Positions 52,401-60,038 are shown, counted from the stretch's first letter. The stretch: DNA of 64,000 bases from VXLM01 sp965242665 (GCA_965242665.1 OZ251484.1:992001-1056000), one strand, 5' to 3'. Numbers and translations: made by a program. Notes: generated from the sequence alone by a model not told the origin.

Positions 52401-53208
52401 TGAACTCGATGTCGTCGCGGAACATCACTGACACGCCCGCGGTCGCAGGTTGGATGACGAAGGCGCCGCCCTGCGCGTTCTCAAGCGTGTTGGGGTGACG
52501 GTAGGTGTCCGGGACATTCCCGAGCTCACCGGCGTCTCGGTCTGCGTCGGTCCGCTGTTCTCGCAAGACATTCGACTCGTATGTCAGCAGCTTCCAGGCC
52601 CTCCTGGTGTTCGGGTGCATCCCGTTCCAGTCCACGGGCGTCAGGACGACGTCCTGGAAGTCTACGGCCGGGACGTCGTCGTCTTCTTCCAGCCCATCTA
52701 CGACATCCTTCGGGATCTTGAGATTGTCTCGGTCGTTTGCGTGGCCGTATGCGAAGGCGGCACTGTAGAGATCCTTGGGACTGCCCGAGTATATCGGGGC
52801 ATTTTGCGTCCTGAAGGTGATTTGGTTGGTCGTACCGTACCCGCCACCGGCGCCACTCCCAACACCGCCGGTGCAGGTGGGGCTAGCCACAGGCATTCCC
52901 GTTCCCGCATCCCACAGATCAGCGATCGAGGAGCCCGGGCAGGACGCCCGAATCGTGTACGTCTCCTCCGTCAGTCTGCCGTCCGAGCCGCGCACCTTGC
53001 CCTGCTCTTCCTGCAGCTGGAGGACTGGGGCGTTGAGGTCCGCGTCTTCGACGGTGATCGTGAGCTCGCCGTCAGGGGTGGTGATGAAGTTCTTGTTGAG
53101 CTTCACCGTCCCAGTGAACTCCTGTGCAGATACGGATGAGAACACGAATAGGGACGCTATGAGGATCAGCGCCCCAGCGAATGGGAGAAATCTTGCCTTA
53201 CTTTTCAC
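49444..53208 (-). CDS. Large secreted multidomain surface protein (S-layer-like)
   Basis: The 1254-residue protein starts with a clear signal peptide (FAGALILIASLFVFSSVSAQ). The body is rich in Asp, Thr and Val and in Ig-like segments such as TVDDPATEDVNEAE, IEVTVNPDYHQSEVTIEVES and repeated TxxVVxD strands. The C terminus has two related modules, GWNLVSLP...GVGYWIF and GWNLLPVL...GTGYWVYM. Such acidic repeat proteins form S-layers or adhesive fibres; that is inference. The start is a GTG with AAAGGGGG upstream. A near-consensus promoter lies about 165 bases upstream, which suggests high expression. Confidence 0.75.
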   Translation of the reverse strand: MKSKARFLPFAGALILIASLFVFSSVSAQEFTGTVKLNKNFITTPDGELTITVEDADLNAPVLQLQEEQGKVRGSDGRLTEETYTIRASCPGSSIADLWDAGTGMPVASPTCTGGVGSGAGGGYGTTNQITFRTQNAPIYSGSPKDLYSAAFAYGHANDRDNLKIPKDVVDGLEEDDDVPAVDFQDVVLTPVDWNGMHPNTRRAWKLLTYESNVLREQRTDADRDAGELGNVPDTYRHPNTLENAQGGAFVIQPATAGVSVMFRDDIEFKVTYLAPDVQNAEVSLTSTTDNRGVKLLLQETGKDTGKFTRTFKTQTAPQTTHIVDLKPGVIESEINLNLDGLKADGDQSERAGTANTASHRSRNPGHDITDAEAVQTTEMNLGIDLNGDGDYTATTTWIDLRVATRATIPPSARLGWLMNLEPEDQDAADPQKALCEGPDGEGGEGGTVDDGEDREIDGQSYRICWTHDTASMPAIAAAPGALITVAYDDDGTRRVANATVEVTKPTIRVTSPLHKEATRVTSARLIAEITDSDSGINLEKDGELFKYITFNVTATNLAGGSVATTGGFDEVNAEQITTVSIAGGVRAEATLRGVPSGETLITWSVTAQDIAGNVAESDQNPADGPKTVDDPATEDVNEAEADGANTVEPDLFELRIDTVAPQLGAVTIDYDGSSGSADPKTVDGAITGNYLDDDNNVVTDATKARNTSVRMVFNEDIKADTVQADDFRVNGAAPVAAAVKAESVYLTVPAMASDARPDVRLSGPIDDLAGNTRQGGLRVEQAQDGISPTIEVTVNPDYHQSEVTIEVESNEALLTAPTIRLSRDGQDDTANAPTQGVSGLSAATLAGSDLYRATFKAPVQPFAYNVNVDVLDTSANPRSLGKAKADDEDSTTIEIDKSLPAQTSVTLPGQAAITSIDTSETYAVTTRNPFITIEWDSEGKEYGRITDNKGTDDKDDDTAELTNDAADIAAVADDDNLSFKSLDTHGTVDVTNLKIKVGDETYDVDTPTGDMTSARSSVAIDEETSYTFNVTKPTKNRLLIAVRGLELGDYELSFNGQDELSNRLKSDVKIKFEVKDPDPFEIKLTPGWNLVSLPASPQMTAINDVIPADHPATVVITYDPKVAGGWLSATRGEDGMFAGTLSEITGGVGYWIFTESFQSIKVPVVAVGGGGVVPLPTVNLVQGWNLLPVLDITGTKKSGDGLRTATSYVRGDILRAYQYDASTDRYTVVGDDDNLNVGTGYWVYMSKAKVLVP

Positions 53209-53371
53209 TATCTACCCCCTTTTGTTCGGCTCTGCGCCGTGGAGGCGCATACGATTTCTGTCGACATTGTGGTGGATGCGAGGCGGGACATCCGTCCCCT
53301 CGCGGTCGGTCCCGCTCTTGGAGCGGATGATATGGCCATCTGAACCCCCCTCGTATCACAACCATATTGAA

Positions 53372-53401
53372 GTTATACACCAGTGCATTGTTGGATGTCA
53401 A
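53372..53401 (-). promoter_or_regulatory. Near-consensus sigma-70 promoter of the large surface protein
   Basis: On the minus strand TTGACA (53401-53396) is a perfect -35, followed by 18 bases and TATAAC (53377-53372). The leader to the GTG at 53208 is about 160 bases long and contains an inverted repeat, GCGGGAC...GTCCCGC (53283-53315), that could fold in the mRNA. Confidence 0.68.
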
Positions 53402-53529
53402 GACTATACGCAGACTGCGCGGCATCGGTTTTTGCCCGTTGCCTCTGTGTCGCCTGCCTGCGCCACTCTTGCCCCTTCCACCGCAACTCCTGATGTGTCA
53501 AAGAACTATAACGCATCCCAAATCCGCTT

Positions 53530-53735
53530 GTCAATAGGGGATTGGGGATTCGAGATTGCGAATTTTAGATTGATGATTGTTGATTGCAGATTGACGATTG
53601 CGGATTGTAGGGGACGCGCCGCACACGCCCACCGTCCGCCACCCCCACACCCCCAGATTCCCGCCTGCGCGGGAATGACGGGCGCGAATGCCCTACAATC
53701 ATCAACCTAAAATCTAAGATCCGCAATCCCTCCCC
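53530..53735. repeat. Flanking repeat left of the AAA/DUF4276 pair
   Basis: The region has an AT-rich run of related words (GATTGCGAATTTTAGATTG, GATGATTGTTGATTGC and similar, 53540-53610). Then come CCCCCAGATTCCCGCCTGCG with its palindrome (53650-53680) and CAATCATCAACCTAAAATCT...GATCCGCAATC (53697-53727). The second half recurs in the same orientation at about 55755-55862, beyond the AAA gene. The DUF4276 reading frame ends inside this repeat. Most of the 505-base gap before DUF4276 is accounted for by this and the promoter leader. Confidence 0.68.
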
Positions 53736-54307
53736 CCGTTCCTGACGGCGGCGACGAATCCGCGGAAGCTAGGACTGCGCCCTTCGATCGTCCGCGCGTC
53801 GAGTGCCTGCGCGATCTCCTCTGAGATCCGCGCCGTATAGAACCCCAGCCCGAGCAAGTTCTTCAAATGCCGCTTCGGGTTCTCAATCTCGTCCGGCCGG
53901 GAGGCATCGACGCTCCCCAGGGCGCTGCCGCCGAGATACCCACTGAGGTTCTGCGCATCGGCAAAATACCACGCTTCGAGATGCTGCTGAGCGTATGCGT
54001 ACTGAAGCAATGGCCCGACCTCAGGGGGCAGGCGTCCGGGAAGCTCCCTCTTAAGGGAGGCAAGCTTGTCTTCCGGATTTTTCCTATCGACGTCTACCAA
54101 AATGACGAACTTGTCCGGGCGCGGCCATTCAGAATCTATGAGCTCCTTCACACTCCTGACTCTGAGATCCCGGTTGCCGGGCGGAATTCGCACGTCCGAC
54201 ACGCAGATACCCTCATCGCGTAGATGCGACAGCAGATGAGGCAGCGCGCGCCTCTCGGTTAACCCCGATGCGATGACGACTACCCGCTTGCGCAACTCGG
54301 CTACCAC
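53714..54307 (-). CDS. DUF4276 family protein, partner of the AAA ATPase
   Basis: This 197-residue protein has the DUF4276 layout, with a TOPRIM-like pattern: VVVIASGLTERRALPHLL (acidic residue E18), then FVILVDVDRKNPEDK (D72, D74) and QQHLEAWYFADAQNLSGYLG. TOPRIM-like acidic sites bind metal and cut or process nucleic acid. The gene overlaps the AAA ATPase by seven bases. Two-gene AAA ATPase plus TOPRIM-like units are recurrent in phage defence (PARIS and OLD/Gabija relatives), so a defence role is inferred. The last residues are encoded by a dispersed repeat, so the natural C terminus may have been replaced. Confidence 0.78.
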   Translation of the reverse strand: MVAELRKRVVVIASGLTERRALPHLLSHLRDEGICVSDVRIPPGNRDLRVRSVKELIDSEWPRPDKFVILVDVDRKNPEDKLASLKRELPGRLPPEVGPLLQYAYAQQHLEAWYFADAQNLSGYLGGSALGSVDASRPDEIENPKRHLKNLLGLGFYTARISEEIAQALDARTIEGRSPSFRGFVAAVRNGGRDCGS

Positions 54308-55431
54308 CCAAACCCCCTCGTCTGATGGAACTCCCCCAACCCGAAGCCCGATGCGTCCAAGGCGCGCAGCACGCCGTCCGCATTCTCCTCCTTCTGGACG
54401 ATCGTGCCCTCCGAGTCACCGCGCCGAACGACGAACACGGACGCAGGATCGCCGAGGAAGTCGAGCAGAAGCGGCGAGTGGGTCGTCACCATGAACTGGA
54501 CACGGTCGCGCGCATCCTGAAGATGAACGACGAAGGACGATAGAGCGGACGGGTGCACGTAGTTTTCCGGCTCCTCGATTCCTATCAGATTCAGCCCCGG
54601 CTCTCCGTGGAGCGCGGTCATGAGCGCCAACACCCGCAGCGTCCCGCTGGAAATTCCCATCTGATGCACGGGACGCTGGAGCCCCGGTTCCTCCTGCACG
54701 AAGTAGAAGCGGTCTTCGGACTCGCGGAGCACGATCTTGGACGGCAGACCTACGACCGAACGGGTCGCTTCGACGATCCGCTCCAAGACGTCCGGCGAGG
54801 ACTGCTCGATACTGTATAGCGTCTCGGCCAGGTTGAGGCCGTATGGGTCGAAGTGTGAGGAACCCTGGCTTCCAACGTCGCGGCGCAGCAGGAGCGGGAT
54901 GGGATCGAAGAACCCCCAGCGTTTGACGCACTCCGCGATGTCGCGAGCCGGAAACGCGGCGTCCGCGGACGCCGCGGCCAGAGCGCATATCGTCGGAGAC
55001 TGCTTCAGATTGACGCGCTTCCTCTCTTCACCAGACCACCAACCTACGCCATTCTCCGCATCGAGTACATTGATTGGCGGAGAATCGGGGGGCAGTTCAC
55101 TGACACGCTCGACGACGTGAAACTCGCGCCCCTGCCTGACGATTCGGACCGACCACTCCCAGCGCCTCCCATCGTCTTCCAGGAGCACCGCCAACTCGAT
55201 CTGCTGCGCGTCGTCGCCCTTCCAAGCAAGGTGGACGATGCCGCCGCGCGAGAACACCGGCGCACGGAAATCGCCCGTCCGAACGCTTTCACGGAGGAAG
55301 CGAAGGGCGTCGAGGATGGCGCTCTTGCCCGACGCATTCGCCCCAATGAACAGGTTGAGATCGCCGTTCAGTTCGATAGACTGATCCCGCAAGCTGCGGT
55401 AGCGCTCGACTTTGAGCCGCAAGAGCTTCAC
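54301..55431 (-). CDS. AAA family ATPase (AAA_21/ABC-ATPase-like)
   Basis: This 376-residue SMC/RecF-like ATPase has Walker A FIGANASGKSAILDAL (29-44), a signature-like MGISSGTLRVLALMTAL, Walker B NLIGIEEPENYVHPSAL and the D/H-loop segment VTTHSPLLLDFL. It has the globular form without a long coiled coil. Such ATPases partner with a small effector in several defence systems; here the effector would be the overlapping DUF4276 protein. Start at 55431 (MKLLRLKVERYRSLRDQSI) agrees with family N termini. The gene pair is bracketed by direct repeats. Confidence 0.85.
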   Translation of the reverse strand: MKLLRLKVERYRSLRDQSIELNGDLNLFIGANASGKSAILDALRFLRESVRTGDFRAPVFSRGGIVHLAWKGDDAQQIELAVLLEDDGRRWEWSVRIVRQGREFHVVERVSELPPDSPPINVLDAENGVGWWSGEERKRVNLKQSPTICALAAASADAAFPARDIAECVKRWGFFDPIPLLLRRDVGSQGSSHFDPYGLNLAETLYSIEQSSPDVLERIVEATRSVVGLPSKIVLRESEDRFYFVQEEPGLQRPVHQMGISSGTLRVLALMTALHGEPGLNLIGIEEPENYVHPSALSSFVVHLQDARDRVQFMVTTHSPLLLDFLGDPASVFVVRRGDSEGTIVQKEENADGVLRALDASGFGLGEFHQTRGFGW

Positions 55432-55544
55432 GCTTCTCTCCCTCCCAGAACAGACTGCGGCCTCGCCGCACTCCCCACACAGATGCAGCGATTATACCAG
55501 AAAATCCCCCAAAAGCGCCAATCCCCCACCCACATCGTCCCCAC

Positions 55545-55868
55545 ACCCACATCATTCCCGCACACTCCCACGTCATTCCCGCACACTCCCACATCATTCC
55601 CGCACACTCCCACATCATTCCCGCACACTCCCACGTCATTCCCGCACACTCCCACGTCATTCCCGCGTAGGCGGGAATCTCGACAAGGGGAGGAGAGGAT
55701 CCCTCCTTTAAAAGGAACCAACGCCCACGTCATCCGCGCCGCACACCCCCGCCGTATCACCCCCACCCCCAGATTCCCGCCTACGCGGGAATGACGGAGG
55801 CCCCCCCGACGCCCCAATCTCCAATCTAAAATCATCAATCATAAATCGAAGATCCGCAATCTCAGATT
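55545..55868. repeat. 21-bp array and flanking repeat right of the AAA/DUF4276 pair
   Basis: About six copies of CATTCCCGCACACTCCCACRT (55550-55660) end in ATTCCCGCGTAGGCGGGAAT (about 55658-55678). A second block, CCCCCAGATTCCCGCCTACG (55768-55790), and an AT-rich tail with CCAATCTAAAATCATCAATC and GATCCGCAATC (55815-55862) repeat the block left of DUF4276 in the same orientation. This fills the 509-base gap between the AAA gene and hrcA; no other gene or RNA is seen. Confidence 0.75.
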
Positions 55869-55940
55869 GACAGTATCCGCGCGCGGGTGTTAGATTCGAG
55901 AGAATTTCGAGGTGGACGAGCCAACGCGGGGCGTGCGGAT

Positions 55941-56960
55941 ATGTCGCTGTCGATCCGAGAACGGACGATATTGCATCTGATAGTAGGGGATTACATCCAC
56001 GGCGCTGCGCCTGTGGCGTCCGAGGCCCTGGCGCGCCGCCGCGGCCTCGACGTGAGCGGCGCGACGATACGAAACGACGTAATGGATCTGGAGCGGAGAG
56101 GATTCCTGACTCGACCGCACCCGTCCGCCGGCGCAGTCCCATTGGAAAAGGCCTACCGCGTGTACGTAGAGTCCATCTTGGAAGACGCGGGGGCCTACCT
56201 TCCCGCCCCAGCGCGCGCGTCGATCAAACGGAAACTGCTAGGCGAAGACCGTCGCGTAGAAGAGTGGCGGGACAGCGCTGCGCTAGTGCTGGCCAGCCTC
56301 GTGGGAAACATGGCGATTGCGACGTTCCCATCGTCGGACGAAGCAAGAATCCGCCATATCGGACTGGTCGGCCTGCGGGACGTCCTCGGACTGCTCATCG
56401 TAGTCCTGGATCAGGCACGGGTGAAGCAGCAGTTCGTCCGCTTTCGAGCGCCGATGAGCGGGGACGACCTGCAGTCGATGGGAAACAAGATGAACGCACT
56501 GCTAGGCGGAAAGTCGTCTCGGGAAATCGCAGGGGAAGATATGGAGTTGTCGGAAGCGGAAGCGGACATCCTGGAGACGGCGGTGGACATCCTGCGCGCA
56601 GAAGACGACTCGGTATACGAAGACCACTTCTTGGCGGGGTTGGTGAATCTCCTGTCGCAGCCGGAGTATGCGGACAAGTCGAGCGTGGATGTGGTGATTC
56701 AGAGCGTGGAGGATGGGACGTTGGGGCGCGCAGTCTTGGCGCAGGCGCCGCGCGGGTCCGTGGTGCGGGTAATCATCGGACACGAAAACGACGAAGAGGT
56801 TCTGACGCCCCTAAGCGTTGTGCTGGGAAGATACGGCGCGCCAGGAGGCGCTCACGGCATAATCGGAGCGATCGGCCCCGTGCGAATGGAGTACGGACGC
56901 GCCATCGCCGGGGTAGAGTTCGTGTCCCGCGTGATGACAGAGGGAGTAGAAGATTGGTGA
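55941..56960 (+). CDS. hrcA: Heat-inducible transcription repressor HrcA
   Basis: HrcA represses heat-shock operons by binding the CIRCE element. The 339-residue product has an N-terminal winged helix (SIRERTILHLIVGDYI, PVASEALARRRGLDVSGATIRNDVMDLERRGF in family order; key part SGATIRNDVMDLE) and HPSAGAVPLEKAYRVYV, followed by the GAF-like dimer domain. The family usually has SAGRIPTDxGYR, so AVPLEKAYR is a variant. Start at 55941 (MSLSIRERTI). No CIRCE palindrome was found in this window and no grpE-dnaK-dnaJ follows, so its targets lie elsewhere. Confidence 0.9.
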   Translation: MSLSIRERTILHLIVGDYIHGAAPVASEALARRRGLDVSGATIRNDVMDLERRGFLTRPHPSAGAVPLEKAYRVYVESILEDAGAYLPAPARASIKRKLLGEDRRVEEWRDSAALVLASLVGNMAIATFPSSDEARIRHIGLVGLRDVLGLLIVVLDQARVKQQFVRFRAPMSGDDLQSMGNKMNALLGGKSSREIAGEDMELSEAEADILETAVDILRAEDDSVYEDHFLAGLVNLLSQPEYADKSSVDVVIQSVEDGTLGRAVLAQAPRGSVVRVIIGHENDEEVLTPLSVVLGRYGAPGGAHGIIGAIGPVRMEYGRAIAGVEFVSRVMTEGVEDW

Positions 56961-56982
56961 CCGCCAATCGCCCTCTCTCCTT

Positions 56983-57729
56983 TTAAGGAAAGAACATCTC
57001 GACTTGTGACGGGTCTCGGGAGGCGGGCAGGTTCTTGGTCGCAAGGCCCTTGGAGTGGATGGCGGCGCGGACGATTTCCTTGTTGAACGGGCTGATAGTC
57101 TCATCTTGGAGATAGTCGTCGACGCGCATCCAAAGACATTCGGCGATCTCCTCTGGTTGGATTGCGATGCGCGAAGTAAGCGGAACGAGTCGACAGACGA
57201 AGTATATGTCGGACATTCCGTATCGGTAGCGGTGTTGGTGCCGAAAGCAGACGAGGGAGCGGAACTCGGTTTCGACGCCGGTCTCCTCACGCACTTCGCG
57301 GATTACGGCATCCGCAAGATGCTCGCCGTGATGGAGATGCCCTCCGGGAAGCTTGAAGGAGCCTGCCCCGACGCCTCCTCGCCGCTCCCGAACGACGAGG
57401 ATGTTGTCCTGCTGGTCGATGACGACACCGCCCGCCCCGATGTAGTGGGTAGAATAGCCCGGGATGAACGCGCCGTCTTGGAGCGGCTTGATCATCATCA
57501 CGTATCGGTCGGACGCGTGATGATAGACGAACCCCCTGGCCGCTGCCGCCGGGACGAGTTCCGCACGCTCCAAAGGCGCTTCCAGCCAAACCAGATTGCG
57601 CCCGTCCGCCGCCCACCGCTCGAGGGAAAGATCGAGGCGCGCAGAAAAGCCGCGCGCGTCGGCAGGCAGAGCCCCAGGGTCGATGACCATGCCGCCGAAT
57701 GGGTTGGGAGATGCAGAGAGGGGTTCCAT
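56983..57729 (-). CDS. NUDIX hydrolase with N-terminal pre-NUDIX domain
   Basis: The 248-residue protein has an N-terminal domain of about 95 residues (LDLSLERWAADGRNLVWLEAPLERAELVPAAAARGF in outline), which resembles the pre-nudix domain of plant and animal Nudt6-like enzymes. A canonical NUDIX box follows, GGHLHHGEHLADAVIREVREETGV, with the GX5EX7REUXEEXGU pattern intact. It should hydrolyse a nucleoside diphosphate linked to another group. The ATG at 57729 fits the family; the longer frame to 57900 does not. It is convergent with hrcA, 22 bases apart. Confidence 0.87.
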   Translation of the reverse strand: MEPLSASPNPFGGMVIDPGALPADARGFSARLDLSLERWAADGRNLVWLEAPLERAELVPAAAARGFVYHHASDRYVMMIKPLQDGAFIPGYSTHYIGAGGVVIDQQDNILVVRERRGGVGAGSFKLPGGHLHHGEHLADAVIREVREETGVETEFRSLVCFRHQHRYRYGMSDIYFVCRLVPLTSRIAIQPEEIAECLWMRVDDYLQDETISPFNKEIVRAAIHSKGLATKNLPASRDPSQVEMFFP

Positions 57730-57864
57730 TGCAGGCAGTATAACCAAGGGAGCGCGTCGGGTAAAGCAGAAGAACGGCGCGCAGGTATAGGCTCTTTCGT
57801 GTACAATCAAATGAACCGAACGATTGCCGATTGGGGATCCTGCGAAAACCGCGAGGGGGAATTC

Positions 57865-59187
57865 ATGCCAACGATTCTGGAACGATTCACGGACACGCAC
57901 CGAAAGTCGGCGGAGCTATACGCGGAAGGAAGGGAGATGGTCGCCGGAGGCGCGGCGCAATCGCGGGTCATGTACCCCCACCCGTACTACGTCGAGCGCG
58001 CAGACGGCGCGGTGAAGTGGGACGCGGACGGAAACGAGTTGATCGACTACTTGATTGGGTTCGGATCCCTGATACTGGGAAACAACCGGCCGGAGGTGAC
58101 GGAGGCCGTAGAGCGGCAGGCGCGAAACGGCACGCACATGGGAACCACGACGCCCCACGAAGTGCGGTGGGCCGAGCTGATAACGGGGATGATGCCCGCG
58201 GCCGAGCGCGTGCGGTTCACGTCGAGCGGCACGGAGGCGACCCTGCTGGCGGTCCGATTGGCGCGCGGATTCACAGGCAAGACGAGACTGGTGAAGTTTC
58301 GAGAACACTACGACGGCTGGCACGACTATGTCGCCCTGGAAGCAGGCATTACCGCCCCCTACGGAGTGCCGAACGAGACGCGCTCCACAGTCGCCGTAGT
58401 CGAACCCGATCCAGACGCGCTGGACGAGTATCTATCGAAGGATGAAGACACGGCTGCGGTAATCATGGAGCCGACAGGCGCGCACTGGGGGCAATTTCCC
58501 GTGCAGAACCCGCAGTTCCTAGAGTCTGTACGCGAGGTCACCAGACGGCACGGCGTGTTGATGATCATGGACGAAGTCATCATGGGGTTCCGCCTCTCAC
58601 GCGGCGGGGCCCAAGAGAAGTACGGCATCCAGCCAGATCTGTTTTCGATGGCGAAGATCGTGGCCGGCGGACTGCCGGGGGGAGCGGTAGGAGGACGCGC
58701 GGACATCTTCGAACCAATGGGAGACCCAGATCCCGCAAAGCGGTTCGTGCACCCCGGCACGTTCAACGCGAATCCAGTATCGGCGGCGGCAGGCATCGCC
58801 GCATTGGAAATAATCGCGTCGGAGCCAATCACAGAGCAGGCGGACGCAATGGCGGACAGACTCAAACTTGGACTGCGAGAAGCACTGTCCAAGCAAGAAG
58901 TGACAGGCCACGTCCACGGAGTATCGTCGATAGTCCACATAGCGTTGGGAGTGGAGGGGGAAACCAACGAGCAGGATATCTCGCAGGTACCGCACGACCA
59001 GCTGGCCGAAGCGACCAAGGGCAGGAAGATCGAGATGCTCAAGCTGGCGATGCTGAACGAGGGCGTCGACATGTTCGGCGGCATCGGGTTCATGACGTCT
59101 GCCGCGCATACCGAGTCGCAGGTCGACCAGACGATCGGGGCGTTCGAGCGCGCCCTCATTGCGCTGCGGGACGAAGGATATATCTAA
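57865..59187 (+). CDS. Class III aminotransferase, glutamate-1-semialdehyde-aminomutase-like
   Basis: The 440-residue PLP enzyme resembles glutamate-1-semialdehyde 2,1-aminomutase and related class III aminotransferases. Seen: DYLIGFGSLILGNNRPEV, FTSSGTEATLLAVRLARGFTGK, KFREHYDGWHDY, MDEVIMGFRLSRGG and the PLP lysine in FSMAKIVAGGLPGGAVGG. True HemL is usually part of a heme operon; none is here, so a different amino substrate is possible. The start at 57865 follows GAGGGGGAATTC. A much longer open frame upstream covers the NUDIX gene in antisense and is not coding. Confidence 0.88.
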   Translation: MPTILERFTDTHRKSAELYAEGREMVAGGAAQSRVMYPHPYYVERADGAVKWDADGNELIDYLIGFGSLILGNNRPEVTEAVERQARNGTHMGTTTPHEVRWAELITGMMPAAERVRFTSSGTEATLLAVRLARGFTGKTRLVKFREHYDGWHDYVALEAGITAPYGVPNETRSTVAVVEPDPDALDEYLSKDEDTAAVIMEPTGAHWGQFPVQNPQFLESVREVTRRHGVLMIMDEVIMGFRLSRGGAQEKYGIQPDLFSMAKIVAGGLPGGAVGGRADIFEPMGDPDPAKRFVHPGTFNANPVSAAAGIAALEIIASEPITEQADAMADRLKLGLREALSKQEVTGHVHGVSSIVHIALGVEGETNEQDISQVPHDQLAEATKGRKIEMLKLAMLNEGVDMFGGIGFMTSAAHTESQVDQTIGAFERALIALRDEGYI

Positions 59188-59230
59188 TCGAGCAGATCCC
59201 AAGACATTCACGGAGAGTGAGGATTCCTTC

Positions 59231-59386
59231 GTGGAGAACACGACAGATTCTACCCTGCGCCGCGTTCGAGTCGAGGTTCATCTCTCGACCGGAATAGAGT
59301 TGGGCCCGACAACCCCGATAGACATGGCTCCAGGGCAAGTAATCGACGTAGACCTCGCGGCGTCCGGAGATGCTTTCACCTTATGA
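59231..59386 (+). CDS. Small hypothetical protein (51 residues)
   Basis: From a GTG at 59231, with GAGTGAGGA upstream, the frame gives a 51-residue product with RRVRVEVHLSTGIELGPTT and APGQVIDVDLAASGDAF, a regular alternating hydrophobic pattern that looks like a real beta-rich domain. The frame stops at a TGA (59384-59386). The bases after the stop read in the same phase S-A-H-A-E-V-N to a second stop at 59408, which could be the original end. No function is known. It lies 43 bases after the aminotransferase. Confidence 0.5.
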   Translation: MENTTDSTLRRVRVEVHLSTGIELGPTTPIDMAPGQVIDVDLAASGDAFTL

Positions 59387-59393
59387 AGCGCAC

Positions 59394-60038
59394 ATGCGGA
59401 AGTCAACTGATGTTCCTCTCGAGCGCAGAGTAACCTTGCGAGGCAGGAGTATGGCGAATGTGAAAGCGGCGCTCTTGTTCGCGGTCGGACTCGCGGGAGT
59501 CATGTGGATCGTGGGAGCAGTCAACATTCTGCTTGATTACCGGTTGAGCGAGTTCGGCATCGTTCCCCGCAGCATCGACGGCCTGCGGGGCATTCCTCTC
59601 ATGCCGTTCTTACACGCAAACTTCAACCACCTGGTAGTAAACACCCTGCCAGCGGCGTTCCTGGGGGCGCTCGTGGCGATTCAAGGGAAGGGCGGTTTCT
59701 TGAAAGTCACAGCATTCATCATGCTCGTCGGTGGATTTGCGCTGTGGGTAGTGGGGCGGGAAGGCGTGCACGTCGGCGCGAGCGGCCTCATCTTCGGATA
59801 CGTCGGGTATCTCATCGCACGAGTATGGTACGTTCGAAGCCTCGGGGCAGTCCTCGCGGCAATAGTGGTAATCGTGCTGTACGGCGGCGCCCTGCTTGGA
59901 GTGCTGCCCACTACGTCTGGCGTATCATGGGAGGGGCATCTGACCGGACTGCTTGCCGGCGGACTCGCTGCACGGGTCTGCAGCCCTGGCGGCCGGCGAG
60001 AAGGTGAAGCAAATCGATCGAAGGAACGCACTGGATGA
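59394..60038 (+). CDS. Rhomboid-family intramembrane serine protease
   Basis: The 214-residue protein has about six hydrophobic segments. The family's catalytic serine sits in VHVGASGLIFGYVGYL and the partner histidine in VSWEGHLTGLLAGGLA. PFLHANFNHLVVNTLPA is the conserved HxxxHLxxN segment. So the catalytic pair is intact, and the enzyme would cut other membrane proteins within the lipid bilayer. The start is uncertain: codons at 59370, 59394 and 59451 are in frame, and the last is preceded closely by AGGAG. It precedes the oxidase operon but is separated from it by a promoter-like region. Confidence 0.87.
   Translation: MRKSTDVPLERRVTLRGRSMANVKAALLFAVGLAGVMWIVGAVNILLDYRLSEFGIVPRSIDGLRGIPLMPFLHANFNHLVVNTLPAAFLGALVAIQGKGGFLKVTAFIMLVGGFALWVVGREGVHVGASGLIFGYVGYLIARVWYVRSLGAVLAAIVVIVLYGGALLGVLPTTSGVSWEGHLTGLLAGGLAARVCSPGGRREGEANRSKERTG

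Noticed and set aside
57055..57864. Upstream extension of the class III aminotransferase frame
   Set aside because: It covers the NUDIX gene in antisense; family similarity and a ribosome site place the start at 57865.
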